A stretch of DNA of 64,000 nucleotides from Altererythrobacter xiamenensis (GCF_900177715.1 NZ_FXWG01000001.1:372001-436000), one strand, 5' to 3'; numbered from the stretch's first letter, positions 25,452 to 34,504 are shown. Program-made: numbers and translations. Notes: generated from the sequence alone by a model not told the origin.

Positions 25452-26633
25452 GTGGAAAATCACTGTGATGCGATAATTCTGGGTGCTGGCGCTGCAGGCC
25501 TGATGTGCGCCGCCCGCGCGGGACAGCGTGGCAAACGCGTGCTGGTGCTCGAAAAGAGCGAGAAGCCGGGCAAGAAGATCCTGATCTCTGGCGGCGGGCG
25601 CTGCAACTTCACCAATATCGGCGCAGGCCCTGCGAATTTCCTTTCCGCCAATCCGCATTTCGCCAAGAGCGCGCTGGCGCGATACACCTCGCGCGATTTT
25701 CTCAAACTGGTCGAAAGCTACGGCATCGCCTGGCACGAAAAGACGCTGGGCCAGCTGTTCTGCGACGGTTCGGCGCAGCAGATCGTGGACATGCTTCTGG
25801 CTGAATGCGCCAAGGGTCCGGGCGAGGTCGACATTCGCTGCGGCGAAGGGATCGCCTCCGTCCAGCATGACGGCGATACGTTCACAGTGAAGACGCAGAA
25901 CGGCAGCTACGGCGCGGCGGCGCTCGTCATCGCCACCGGCGGACCGTCCATTCCGAAAATGGGCGCGACCGGCTTTGCCTATGACCTTGCGCGGCAGTTC
26001 GGGATGAAGGTGGTCGAACCTCGTCCTGCCCTCGTCCCGCTGACCCTGGGCGGCGAGGAAGTGCTGTTCCGCGAGATCTCCGGCGTGTCGGCCCCGGTAG
26101 TGGCCACCGCCAACAAGGCTAGCTTCCCCGAAGCCGCTCTGTTCACCCATCGCGGTCTGTCCGGCCCGGCGATCCTCCAGGTCAGCTCCTACTGGCGACC
26201 GGGCGACCCGGTTTCGATCGATTTCCTCCCCGATCGCGGCGACGGCTGGCTGATCGAGGCCAAGCAATCGAACCCGCGTGCCACGCTGAAATCGGCGCTG
26301 CGCGAGGCCCTTCCCGACCGGCTGGCCGACATTCTTGCGGAAAAACTCGGCATCACCACCGAATTCGGCAATGTGCCCGACAAAGCCCTGCGCGCCGCCG
26401 AAGAGCGTCTCGCCAGGTGGCAATTCACCCCCAATGGAAGCGAAGGCTTTGCCAAGGCAGAGGTCACCGTGGGCGGGATATCGACCGCCGAACTTTCTTC
26501 CAAGACGATGGAATCGAAGCGAAATCCCGGCATCTACGCGATCGGCGAGGCGGTCGATGTGACCGGTTGGCTGGGCGGTTACAATTTCCAGTGGGCCTGG
26601 GCGAGCGGCGTCGCCGCAGGGGAGGCACTGTAG
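25452..26633 (+). CDS. HI0933/YhiN-family FAD-dependent oxidoreductase
   Basis: A 393-residue flavoprotein of the HI0933 (YhiN) family, annotated as NAD(P)/FAD-dependent oxidoreductase with no settled physiological reaction. The FAD-binding GAGAAGLMCAARAG is at the N-terminus. KSEKPGKKILISGGGRCNFTN is the family hallmark, and the C-terminal IYAIGEAVDVTGWLGGYNFQ is the second dinucleotide motif. GTG 25452 gives the typical start MENHCDAIILGAG. It diverges from uvrC with about 50 bases between starts, so the two may share a regulatory region. Confidence 0.92.
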   Translation: MENHCDAIILGAGAAGLMCAARAGQRGKRVLVLEKSEKPGKKILISGGGRCNFTNIGAGPANFLSANPHFAKSALARYTSRDFLKLVESYGIAWHEKTLGQLFCDGSAQQIVDMLLAECAKGPGEVDIRCGEGIASVQHDGDTFTVKTQNGSYGAAALVIATGGPSIPKMGATGFAYDLARQFGMKVVEPRPALVPLTLGGEEVLFREISGVSAPVVATANKASFPEAALFTHRGLSGPAILQVSSYWRPGDPVSIDFLPDRGDGWLIEAKQSNPRATLKSALREALPDRLADILAEKLGITTEFGNVPDKALRAAEERLARWQFTPNGSEGFAKAEVTVGGISTAELSSKTMESKRNPGIYAIGEAVDVTGWLGGYNFQWAWASGVAAGEAL

Positions 26634-26682
26634 CCCGATTTCGCGCCCTGCCCTTGCGAAAGGGTTTGACGCGGGCGGCAAG

Positions 26683-26710
26683 TTGACCCCGGCCCCTCCT
26701 CTGGTAGCTT
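26683..26710 (+). promoter_or_regulatory. Possible sigma-70-type promoter of the acyltransferase gene
   Basis: TTGACC at 26683-26688 and TAGCTT at 26705-26710 are separated by 16 bases, about 85 bases before the ATG at 26796. The -10 is weak. Confidence 0.3.
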
Positions 26711-26795
26711 CATCCGTCCGGACGCAGGCAAACTGCGCCGCGCAGGGGATGCCAGCGCATGCAGAAATGCAAGGCGATGGCGCGGAAAGGAACGC

Positions 26796-28514
26796 ATGCG
26801 CCAGTTACAGGGCATGGATTCATCGTTCGTCGCGATGGAAACGCGCAACTCGCCAATGCACATTGGCTCGATCCTGATCTACAATCCGGAGACGGCGCCG
26901 GGCGGCTTTGTCCGTTTCAAGGACATTCTCAACTTCTTCGAGAGCCGCAAGCAGCTGTCGCGCACGATCCGCCAGCGGCTGGTTCGCGTGCCTTTCGATC
27001 TCGACCATCCCTATTGGGTCGAAGATCCCGATTTCGATCTCGAATATCATGTCCGCCACGTTGCCCTGCCCAAGCCCGGTGACTGGCGCCAGCTGTGCAT
27101 CCAGGCATCGCGTATTTTCGCCCGCCCGCTCGATCTCGATCGCCCACCGTGGGAGTTCACGGTGATCGAGGGGCTCGAAAACGTGCCCGGCGTTGCCAAG
27201 GGCAGCTATGCCATGGTTACCAAGGTGCACCACGCCGCGATCGACGGGATGAGCGGGGTGGACCTGCTCGAGGCGATGCACACGCTGAGGCCGGACGATC
27301 CGCCTCCGCAAACGCCCGATACCTGGAAGCCCGAGAAGATCCCCAATCCGGTCGAGCTGCTCGGCAAGAGCTATTTCAACGCTGTTACCAATCCCCTGAA
27401 GCAGCTCGAGGTCGCGGCGAAAGCAGCCCCCGGCCTTGCCAAGGCAATCAAGGGTCTGGTGGTGAAGGATTTCGACCTGTCGAGCGAGATGGTCGCGCCG
27501 AAGACACGCTTCAACAAGGTCATTTCGCCGCATCGCGTGGTCGAAGGGCGCAGCTTCCCTCTGGCCGATATCAAGGCGATCCGCGCACTCTCGCCCGACT
27601 GCAAGGTCAATGACGTGTTCCTCGCCATCATCGGCGGGGCCATGCGAAAATACCTGCTTTCCAAGGACGACCTGCCCAAGAAGACGCTCACTGCAATGGC
27701 GCCGATCTCTGTCCGCTCAAAGGAAGAGAAAGGCGACATGGGCAATCAGGTTGCCGCAATGATCGCGCCGCTCGGCACGCATATCGAAGACCCGCTGGAG
27801 CGGCTGAAATATGTCCACGGTCGCACGACCAACTCCAAGGCGATGTCGGAAGCCATGGGCGCGCGCAACATGACCGAGATGAGCAAGGTCTCGCCCGCGC
27901 TGTTCATGGCATTGGGCGCGCAACTCTACACTCGCCTCGGCCTAGCCAATCGCGGGGTAGGCCCGATTTTCTCGACCGTCGTCACCAACGTGCCCGGCCC
28001 GCCGGTTCCGATCTATTCGAGCGGTGCGCGGCTGGAAAGCCAGATGGGCCTGTTGTGCCTGACCGACGGATTGGGCCTTGGCCATGTCGTCCAGAGCTAT
28101 TGCGGCGAAGCGACGATCGCCTTCACTGCCTGCCGCGAAATATTGCCCGATCCCGAGTTTTACATCGAGTGCATCATCGAAAGCTTCGAGGAACTGCTGG
28201 CTGCGGCAAGGGTTGTGGACACCAAGCCTTCGGAAAAGCCCGCAGCGACGGCAAAAGCGAAAGCCGCAGTGAAGGTGAAGACACCTGCCGCGGCCAAGCC
28301 GGGCGCCAAGACAAAACCAGCCGCCAAATCGGCCTCAGGAACAAAGGCAAAAGCGAAGCCTGCGACCAAACCGAAGGCCAAGGCGAAGCCAACACCGCGT
28401 CCCAAGGCCCAACCGAAGGCCAAGGCCCAGGCGAAGCAAAAACCCCAGGCTAAACCCAAATCCAAAGCACAGGCCGCCAAGAAGCCTGCCACCGCAAAAG
28501 CGAACAAGAAATAG
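26796..28514 (+). CDS. Wax ester synthase/diacylglycerol acyltransferase with basic C-terminal tail
   Basis: A 572-residue WS/DGAT family enzyme that would esterify fatty alcohols or diacylglycerol with acyl-CoA to make neutral storage lipids. The catalytic HHAAIDG is at 145-151 and the family's NVPGPP at 398-403. The enzyme fold ends at about residue 475. Residues 477-572 are an almost pure Lys/Ala/Pro/Thr tail resembling histone H1 or AlgP-type repeats, coded by 28224-28511. AAAGGAA precedes ATG 26796. The next gene starts 9 bases downstream, so the two form an operon. Confidence 0.9.
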   Translation: MRQLQGMDSSFVAMETRNSPMHIGSILIYNPETAPGGFVRFKDILNFFESRKQLSRTIRQRLVRVPFDLDHPYWVEDPDFDLEYHVRHVALPKPGDWRQLCIQASRIFARPLDLDRPPWEFTVIEGLENVPGVAKGSYAMVTKVHHAAIDGMSGVDLLEAMHTLRPDDPPPQTPDTWKPEKIPNPVELLGKSYFNAVTNPLKQLEVAAKAAPGLAKAIKGLVVKDFDLSSEMVAPKTRFNKVISPHRVVEGRSFPLADIKAIRALSPDCKVNDVFLAIIGGAMRKYLLSKDDLPKKTLTAMAPISVRSKEEKGDMGNQVAAMIAPLGTHIEDPLERLKYVHGRTTNSKAMSEAMGARNMTEMSKVSPALFMALGAQLYTRLGLANRGVGPIFSTVVTNVPGPPVPIYSSGARLESQMGLLCLTDGLGLGHVVQSYCGEATIAFTACREILPDPEFYIECIIESFEELLAAARVVDTKPSEKPAATAKAKAAVKVKTPAAAKPGAKTKPAAKSASGTKAKAKPATKPKAKAKPTPRPKAQPKAKAQAKQKPQAKPKSKAQAAKKPATAKANKK

Positions 28515-28522
28515 GGAAGCAT

Positions 28523-29338
28523 ATGGCCAGTATCGCCATGACCAAGCAATTCACCCAAGCCGCGCCGAGCAAGCGAAACTCCAGACCGCCAAGCCGTTTC
28601 TGGACGCTTACAGAAGGGCGGGCCTTCTTCGAACTGGGCGCATTCTACATGCTTCGTCCGCTCCTGAGCCATTTGCCCAAAGGTGACGGCCACGCGGTAA
28701 AGGTTCTGCCGGGCTTCATGGCCTCCAACAGCTCGACGATCCCCATGCGGCGGCTACTGAGGGATCTGGGCTATGATGCGCATGGCTGGGACAGCGGACG
28801 AAATGTGCGCGTCGACAATGCGCTGATCGAACGGCTGGAAAACCAGCTTTTTCGATTGAATGACGACAGCGGCAAGACGGTATCGCTCGTCGGCTGGAGC
28901 CTTGGCGGTGTGCTCGCGCGCGAGTTGGCCAAGCTGCATCCCGAGCGGGTGCGACAGGTCATCTCGCTCGGCAGCCCGATCTCGGACGACCGCGGCCATA
29001 CCAATGCCGCAAGGCTGTTCGAGTTCTTCAACGGCAAGGAACCCGAAGCGATGCAGGAAGGCCGCTTTCAGGGACTCGATGTCGCGCCGCCAGTACCGAC
29101 CACCTCGATCCTGACCAAGACCGACGGAGTCGTTCACTGGCGTGGATCGGTGCAGAAACCGAGCAGGGAAGCACCCAGCGAGAATATCGAAGTCTACGCC
29201 AGCCATTGCGGGCTCGGCGTGAACCCGTCCGTGATGGTCGCCATCGCCGATCGGCTTGCGCAGTCCGAAGACGAGTGGATGCCTTTCGATCCTCATCCGG
29301 CGCAGAAGTGGATGTTCCCGACGACAGGTTTCGACTGA
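28523..29338 (+). CDS. Alpha/beta hydrolase, lipase/esterase-like
   Basis: A 271-residue hydrolase. The nucleophile elbow is GWSLGG (Ser near residue 125), preceded by VKVLPGFMASNSST as the oxyanion strand. The acid is probably in TKTDGVVHWRG and the His in YASHCGLGVNPS. This layout resembles PGAP1/triacylglycerol-lipase-like proteins. There is no signal peptide. Being 9 bases behind the wax ester/DGAT gene, it most likely acts on the same neutral lipids or their precursors; that is inference from context. Confidence 0.85.
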   Translation: MASIAMTKQFTQAAPSKRNSRPPSRFWTLTEGRAFFELGAFYMLRPLLSHLPKGDGHAVKVLPGFMASNSSTIPMRRLLRDLGYDAHGWDSGRNVRVDNALIERLENQLFRLNDDSGKTVSLVGWSLGGVLARELAKLHPERVRQVISLGSPISDDRGHTNAARLFEFFNGKEPEAMQEGRFQGLDVAPPVPTTSILTKTDGVVHWRGSVQKPSREAPSENIEVYASHCGLGVNPSVMVAIADRLAQSEDEWMPFDPHPAQKWMFPTTGFD

Positions 29339-29370
29339 GACCGGTCTTCCGGACCCCGCGCGGTGCTGCG

Positions 29371-32088
29371 TCAGAACAGCTTGCGCAGGTCCACTCCGAT
29401 ATAACGACCCACAGGATCGATCAGGAACGGCTGGTAGCCAAGCGGCACCTCGCCATTCTGATCGGTCACGCGGCGGCGCGCGTCGAAGACGTTGTCGGCG
29501 CGCAATGAGACGCGGAAGTTCTTGAGGAAGCCTTCCTCCCTCTCCAGCACCTGCCCGAGATCGGCGAACACCCTCAGGTCGAAGGTCGCAAGGTCGCCGA
29601 AGAACAGGTCGCCATTGCCCAAGGCATCGCTGCCGTCGATCCGTGCCTTGCCGGTGTAGTTCCCCGAGAGCCGCACGCCCCAACCATTGCGGAACATCCC
29701 CGCCTCGAGCCGCGCGCTGTGCCGTGCCTGCCCGGTCGAGCCGGAGGCATCACCGTCGAGAAGATCGAGTTCCGGAATGCCGGGGGCGATCAGGATGGTG
29801 TTGGCAAGCTCGACCGTGTGGGTCAGGTTCACGAAATAGCGCCCGCGCCCGTCATCACCGCGGCGCCCGAAGCCCGGTCCGCCACCGCCCCGCCTTCCGC
29901 CACCTTGACCCGCGGCTTGGCGGTTCTGGCCGCCCTGCCCGCGCATCGCAGCCGGGTCCATGCTGCAGATACGCTCACGGAACTGCGCGAGACGTTCCTG
30001 ATCGATGCTCCCGTCGTCCTTGCGGAACCGCTCGATCATGCGCGCGGCGCGCTCCGGATCGAAACCGGGGAATTGCGCCGAGAGATCCTCGCCGTTCGCA
30101 ACCGCCTGAGCGAGCCGTTCGAGTACGGCCATCCCGTCCTCGGCACAAACGCGCTCGCGAAATTGCATGAAGGCTTCGCGCTGTTCGGGACTGGGCGGAC
30201 CGCGACGCCCCTCGCCCCCGGGGCCGCCGGTGTCACCGCGCCTGCCTTCAGCCGACCGGCCTCCCCCGCCGCGAGGACCGCGCTGCGCCTCTCCTTCGCT
30301 CTCCGGACGCGCCTCACCGAAGCTGCCGCGCGTCGTCAGGCTGAACACCAATCGCTCGGAACGGGTGCGATCATAGGTGATGGGCCTGCGGTCGATCGAG
30401 ACCAGCTGCCCGCTCGCATCGCGGGTGATCCGGTCGGGGAATGCCGCCTCAATCGCTGCGGTCACGGCCGGAAGGCTGCTCGTCACATCGCTCGACCGGT
30501 TGCGGACATATTCAGCGGAAAACCGCGTGTTCTCCCAGAACGGCAGTTCCCAATTGGCGGAAAACTTCCAGTCGCGCTGGGTTTCCGCCAGCAGATCGGG
30601 ATTGCCGCCCGATATGATCGTTGCGAGCACCGTCTCGCCGTTCACGAAGTCGAACGTTGGCACGTTGAAGGTTTCGAGCCGCGGTGCGCCCAGCTGAGTG
30701 AGGCTGGGCGCTTCTTCGTTGACGATATGCGTCGCGCTCAGCGTCAGACTTTCCGTCGGCTTCCAAGTGAGCCCCGCGCTCCAGTCGTACAGCGTGCCGA
30801 AGTCGGACAGGTCCTCGATCCCCGCACTGAAATTTGCACTGAGGTCGCCGATCCCTCCCCAGGCCGCGCCATCCTCCGCGATGGGAACGACGATACTGGC
30901 CGCCCCGCCCAGCCGACGCCGGGTGAAGCGCGCGTCGCCGCTGGTGCGCGTGTCTTCGCTCGCGATCCGCTTCCAGTCGAGATCGGCGTTGAAGGTCGCC
31001 GAAAGCTCGCCTGCCGGAAGGTCGGCCAGCGTCCCGCGCATGCTGGCCTTGCTGTCGAGCGTCACGGTCTCGCTATCGGCGAAATCGGTCAGGTTGGAGC
31101 CCGCGCGCTCGATCTCGGTCTGCGTGTCCTGCAAAACCGCGTCCGCAGTCGCGGTGAATTGCCAGCCATCGATCGGCCGCGAGAGCGAAGCGGACGAGGA
31201 ATAGGTCTGCACCTCGGTCCTGCGCTCGAGCGGGTCGAGCGTCACGAGGTCCTGCACACCCGACAGCGAGAGCGTTTCGCTGTATCCCGCGCTCGCATTG
31301 AGACTGAGCGAGGTTCCATTTTCGCCAAGCGCCTTGGCCCAATTGACGGTGCCTTCGTATTCGCGGCTGTCCGACACGAGGCTGCGGAACTGGCCGAGGT
31401 CGACTCCGGCGGGCAAAGCTGCGTCGTCAGCCTGGATCACACCGCGCTCGGCCTCGGTCAGCAATGAACTGTCGCTCGCTTCGAGGTTGACGTTGAACCG
31501 CGCACCATCGTTGATGGTCAGCAGCGTGAACTCCTGCTCGTTACGGCTGTAGCCTCCATCCCATGGCTGTTCGTATTCGAGCTCGATCTCGCGGCTCGAG
31601 TAATTCTCCTTGAGGATGATGTTGACCACGCGGCGGTCGGGTGGGAAGCCAAACTTCTGCGCTACTTCCTCCGGCATCACCTCGACTTTCTCGATGGCTT
31701 CTGGCGGGTAGCTACGCAGTTCTCGAAAGCTGCCGATCCGTATGCCGTTGACGAGGAACACCGGGCGGCCATCCCCGCGGCCGCGCGACGAACTGGTCTG
31801 CGGGCCGATCGCCTCGATCAGTTCGGCAATGGAGGTCGCGCCGATTGCCTCAATATCTTCTGCATTCAGTTCGAGCACAGGTGCCTGCTCGACGTCGAGC
31901 TGCCCGCGCAGCCGCTCGCCGGTCACCACGATGGCATTACCTTCGCCATCGACCGGCATTTCCATTTGAGGCACAGTGTCCTGCGCTGTCGGTGGAACAG
32001 CATCCTGGGCATTTGCAGGAAATGCCAGACTGCCGGCGGCAAGCGCTGCCAGGCACACGGATGTGCAGTACTGGGGGGGTGTTTTCAT
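29371..32088 (-). CDS. TonB-dependent receptor with Gly/Arg-rich insert
   Basis: A 905-residue outer-membrane protein with a signal peptide (residues 1-28, ending PANAQ). It has a plug domain (about 55-160: AIVVTGERL, VFLVNGIRIGSF, VVNIILKENY) and a beta-barrel ending in the aromatic-terminated IGVDLRKLF. Residues 592-750 are unusual: two Gly/Arg-rich stretches enclose a helical region with two copies of a QFRERxC motif. Its two cysteines (648, 708) are the only ones in the mature protein. The ligand is unknown; no TonB, peptidase or transporter gene adjoins. The ATG has no strong Shine-Dalgarno sequence. Confidence 0.88.
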   Translation of the reverse strand: MKTPPQYCTSVCLAALAAGSLAFPANAQDAVPPTAQDTVPQMEMPVDGEGNAIVVTGERLRGQLDVEQAPVLELNAEDIEAIGATSIAELIEAIGPQTSSSRGRGDGRPVFLVNGIRIGSFRELRSYPPEAIEKVEVMPEEVAQKFGFPPDRRVVNIILKENYSSREIELEYEQPWDGGYSRNEQEFTLLTINDGARFNVNLEASDSSLLTEAERGVIQADDAALPAGVDLGQFRSLVSDSREYEGTVNWAKALGENGTSLSLNASAGYSETLSLSGVQDLVTLDPLERRTEVQTYSSSASLSRPIDGWQFTATADAVLQDTQTEIERAGSNLTDFADSETVTLDSKASMRGTLADLPAGELSATFNADLDWKRIASEDTRTSGDARFTRRRLGGAASIVVPIAEDGAAWGGIGDLSANFSAGIEDLSDFGTLYDWSAGLTWKPTESLTLSATHIVNEEAPSLTQLGAPRLETFNVPTFDFVNGETVLATIISGGNPDLLAETQRDWKFSANWELPFWENTRFSAEYVRNRSSDVTSSLPAVTAAIEAAFPDRITRDASGQLVSIDRRPITYDRTRSERLVFSLTTRGSFGEARPESEGEAQRGPRGGGGRSAEGRRGDTGGPGGEGRRGPPSPEQREAFMQFRERVCAEDGMAVLERLAQAVANGEDLSAQFPGFDPERAARMIERFRKDDGSIDQERLAQFRERICSMDPAAMRGQGGQNRQAAGQGGGRRGGGGPGFGRRGDDGRGRYFVNLTHTVELANTILIAPGIPELDLLDGDASGSTGQARHSARLEAGMFRNGWGVRLSGNYTGKARIDGSDALGNGDLFFGDLATFDLRVFADLGQVLEREEGFLKNFRVSLRADNVFDARRRVTDQNGEVPLGYQPFLIDPVGRYIGVDLRKLF

Positions 32089-32282
32089 AGCGCGTGCTTT
32101 TTCTTACTTTGAGGCCTGCGGCAAGACGCTGAAATGTATCGATTTGCACCGCAAGCTACGAAACGCGCGACAAACCAGATGCAATCATATGAGACACCCT
32201 AACGCGTGAGGCTTCCATTTTGTTCTCACCGAGGGTAAAGGGCGCGCCCAGACACATTCACATAACGAGTTTAAGGATTTAC

Positions 32283-32540
32283 ATGGCCAAGGAAGAACTC
32301 CTCGAAATGCGCGGCAAGGTGGTGGAATTGCTGCCGAACGCGATGTTCCGGGTCGAGCTCGAAAACGGCCACGAAGTCCTTGGCCACACGGCTGGCAAGA
32401 TGCGCAAGAACCGCATTCGCGTCCTGGTGGGTGACGAAGTGCTGTGCGAACTGACGCCCTACGATCTGACCAAGGCGCGCATTACCTATCGCTTCATGCC
32501 CGGCCGCGGCGGCCCCGGTCAGGGTCCCGGCCCGCAGTAA
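32283..32540 (+). CDS. infA: Translation initiation factor IF-1
   Basis: IF-1 binds the ribosomal A site with IF-2 and IF-3 during initiation. The OB-fold core ([19 protein letters not shown].., [18 protein letters not shown].., [10 protein letters not shown]) is complete and ends at about residue 71. A Gly/Pro-rich extension ([14 protein letters not shown]) brings the protein to 85 residues, longer than the usual 72. AAGGAT precedes ATG 32283. It heads the infA-maf-RNase E/G-yacG cluster; maf starts 6 bases after its stop. Confidence 0.96.
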   Translation: MAKEELLEMRGKVVELLPNAMFRVELENGHEVLGHTAGKMRKNRIRVLVGDEVLCELTPYDLTKARITYRFMPGRGGPGQGPGPQ

Positions 32541-32546
32541 GCCCCG

Positions 32547-33119
32547 GTGGGTTCCCCCACTCTCATTCTTGCATCGGCCAGCCCGCGGCGGCGCGAACTG
32601 ATCGCGCGGCTCGGGATCGAACCCGATGGCGTCCAGCCTGCAGAAATCGACGAGACGCCGAACAAGGGCGAGCTGCCACGCGACTACGCGCAGCGTATGG
32701 CGCGGGAGAAAGCGCTCGCCGTGTCGGCAGACGCGTATGTGCTCGCCGGCGACACGGTGGTCGCGGTCGGTCGCCGCATACTGCCCAAGGCGGAAGACGA
32801 AGCGACGGCGCGCCAGTGCCTCGATCTGCTGTCCGGACGGCGGCACACAGTGCTGTCAGCGATTGCCCTGCGCTCGCCCGATGGTACTCTGCGCGAGCGG
32901 CTGAGCGAAACCACGGTCAAGTTCAAGCGTCTCTCCAGCGAGGAAATCGATGGCTACATCGCTGGCGGCGAATGGCATGGCAAGGCGGGTGGTTACGCCA
33001 TTCAGGGCGCGGCCGAAGGTCTGATCAGCTGGATCCAGGGGAGCCATTCCGCAGTCGTCGGCCTGCCGCTTTTTGAAACGCGCGCGCTGCTCAAATCGGC
33101 GGGGTTTGGCCTTGGGTGA
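32547..33119 (+). CDS. Maf family nucleoside triphosphate pyrophosphatase
   Basis: A 190-residue Maf/HAM1-superfamily pyrophosphatase that hydrolyses non-canonical or m7GTP/dTTP-type nucleotides. The SASPRRRELIARLG motif opens the protein, and KALAVSADAYVLAGDTVVAVG contains the conserved Asp. EWHGKAGGYAIQGAAEGLISWIQGSHSAVVGLPLFE is the C-terminal signature. GTG 32547 is the start. Its stop overlaps the start of the RNase E/G gene. The Ser/Thr pattern that separates YhdE from YceF types was not resolved. Confidence 0.94.
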   Translation: MGSPTLILASASPRRRELIARLGIEPDGVQPAEIDETPNKGELPRDYAQRMAREKALAVSADAYVLAGDTVVAVGRRILPKAEDEATARQCLDLLSGRRHTVLSAIALRSPDGTLRERLSETTVKFKRLSSEEIDGYIAGGEWHGKAGGYAIQGAAEGLISWIQGSHSAVVGLPLFETRALLKSAGFGLG

Positions 33120-34092
33120 GATAGCGCCGCAATGGCTGATCGAACACGGCATTGGCGAAACGCGCGCGCTCCTGATCGAGAGCGGGGAAGTCCGCGCCGC
33201 CAAACTTGCCTGGCCCGGCGAGTTACGCGCCGGCGAAATGCATCCTGCAAAACTTGTCGAGAAGACTAACGGATCGCGTCGTGGCGTGGCACTGCTCGAA
33301 AATGGGATCGAGGTGCTTGTCGATCACCTCCCGCCGGAGGCGACCGAGGGCGCCACTATCAGCGTGCAGATCACTCGCGCTTCCGTGGCAGAACGTGGTC
33401 GACTGAAACGCGCCCAGGCGCGATGCGTCCCCGAAGCCGATCTGAACAACGACTGCGCGCAGGACACGCTCTCTCTCGGCGACCATGTCCGCCGGCTGCC
33501 CAGCGGTCTGTGGGAAGAGGTCTGGCATGCCGCCTCCTCCGGAGAGATCGAATTTGCGGGCGGCACGCTCCTCATCAGTGTCACGCCTGCAATGACAGTC
33601 TTCGATATCGACGGGACCGGTAGCCCACGCGAACTCGCCCTCGCCGCGATCCCGGCCATCGTTCAGGCGCTACGCTGGTTTGATATCGGCGGGAATATCG
33701 GCATCGACTTCCCCACGCTCGCAGCCAAGGCAGACCGGCGCGCGGTGGACGAGGCATTGGCCACCGCCCTCGCCGACTGGCCGCATGAACGCACCGCCAT
33801 GAACGGCTTCGGCTTTGTTCAGATCGTCGCGCGGCTCGAAGGGCCTTCGCTGCTGCACCGTTTCGCAACCTCGCGCACCGGGATGTGCGCTCGCTACGCC
33901 ATGCGATGCGCGGAACTGGCGGAGGGGATAGGCCCTGTCCTCCTTCTGACGGTCCATCCCGCGCTCAAGGCCAAGCTCAAGCCGGAGTGGCTGGACGAAC
34001 TGGCGCGGCGGACCGGAAAACAGCTGCGGATCGAGACGGATCCAGCCATTGCACTCGAGGCGCCCCATGCCCAGATACTGACCCATGAATAG
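33112..34092 (+). CDS. Short ribonuclease E/G family protein, TTG start
   Basis: A 326-residue RNase E/G-like protein, much shorter than RNase E or RNase G. The two acidic catalytic segments of the DNase I-like domain remain (MTVFDIDGTG and IGGNIGIDFPTL), but no obvious S1 RNA-binding domain or CPxC zinc link is seen. TTG 33112 overlaps the end of maf and gives MGEIAPQWLIEHGIGETRALL. Its stop overlaps the start of yacG. Whether it cuts RNA or has another role is not known to me. The setting beside infA and maf is common in sphingomonads. Confidence 0.82.
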   Translation: MGEIAPQWLIEHGIGETRALLIESGEVRAAKLAWPGELRAGEMHPAKLVEKTNGSRRGVALLENGIEVLVDHLPPEATEGATISVQITRASVAERGRLKRAQARCVPEADLNNDCAQDTLSLGDHVRRLPSGLWEEVWHAASSGEIEFAGGTLLISVTPAMTVFDIDGTGSPRELALAAIPAIVQALRWFDIGGNIGIDFPTLAAKADRRAVDEALATALADWPHERTAMNGFGFVQIVARLEGPSLLHRFATSRTGMCARYAMRCAELAEGIGPVLLLTVHPALKAKLKPEWLDELARRTGKQLRIETDPAIALEAPHAQILTHE

Positions 34093-34273
34093 AACCAGCC
34101 GCCCCTGCCCGATTTGCAAGAAACCACGTTCGGAAGAGTTTACGCCCTTCTGTTCCAGCCGGTGCAAGGACCGCGATCTCGCCCATTGGTTCGGCGATGG
34201 CTATGCAGTGCCCGGTCGCCCTGCCTCGCCCGAAGAAATCGCCGGGGAAATCATCCGCGAGGAAAGGGACTGA
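34085..34273 (+). CDS. yacG: DNA gyrase inhibitor YacG
   Basis: A 62-residue zinc-finger protein. Four Cys in CPICKKPRSEEFTPFCSSRC bind one zinc. The DLAHWFGDGYAVPGRP stretch is the family's second signature. E. coli YacG binds GyrB and blocks DNA binding. It overlaps the RNase E/G gene by 8 bases and ends the cluster. Confidence 0.95.
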   Translation: MNRTSRPCPICKKPRSEEFTPFCSSRCKDRDLAHWFGDGYAVPGRPASPEEIAGEIIREERD

Positions 34274-34291
34274 GATTCCCCCGATTGAGTC

Positions 34292-34320
34292 TTGCAAAAG
34301 GCTTCCCGCTTCGCCATAGG
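34292..34320 (+). promoter_or_regulatory. Possible promoter of tRNA-Phe
   Basis: TTGCAA (34292-34297) and CATAGG (34315-34320) are 17 bases apart and about 55 bases before the tRNA. The -10 matches poorly. Confidence 0.25.
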
Positions 34321-34374
34321 GCGGCGCTCCAACCGCTCGCCGGTCGATGAATGAGGCCGCCGCAAGAGTGATGT

Positions 34375-34450
34375 GCCCAGGTAGCTCAGTTGGTAGAGCA
34401 TGCGACTGAAAATCGCAGTGTCGGCGGTTCGATTCCGTCCCTGGGCACCA
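34375..34450 (+). tRNA. tRNA-Phe (GAA)
   Basis: A 76-base cloverleaf with CCA encoded. The acceptor stem GCCCAGG (34375-34381) pairs with CCTGGGC (34440-34446), followed by discriminator A and CCA. The D-loop has AGCTCAGTTGGTAGAGCA, the anticodon GAA is at 34408-34410 within CTGAAAA, and the T-loop is GGTTCGATTCC. It lies between yacG and purC. No integrase or attachment repeat is seen at its 3' end. Confidence 0.97.
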
Positions 34451-34504
34451 CACCGGCCCCCTCCCCTTCATCGCAGACCCGCGCCGTAAGAAGGACGCAA
34501 GTGC

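Noticed and set aside
23890-25476. Long plus-strand open frame opposite uvrC
   Set aside because: uvrC has full domain content on the minus strand; the opposite frame is compositionally biased and shows no motif.
26650-26666. CCCTT-GCGA-AAGGG hairpin followed by TTT after the HI0933-family gene
   Set aside because: A 5-bp stem is too weak to call a terminator on its own.
34375-34500. tRNA-Phe as a possible integration site
   Set aside because: No integrase, no repeat of the tRNA 3' end, and the next gene is the housekeeping gene purC.
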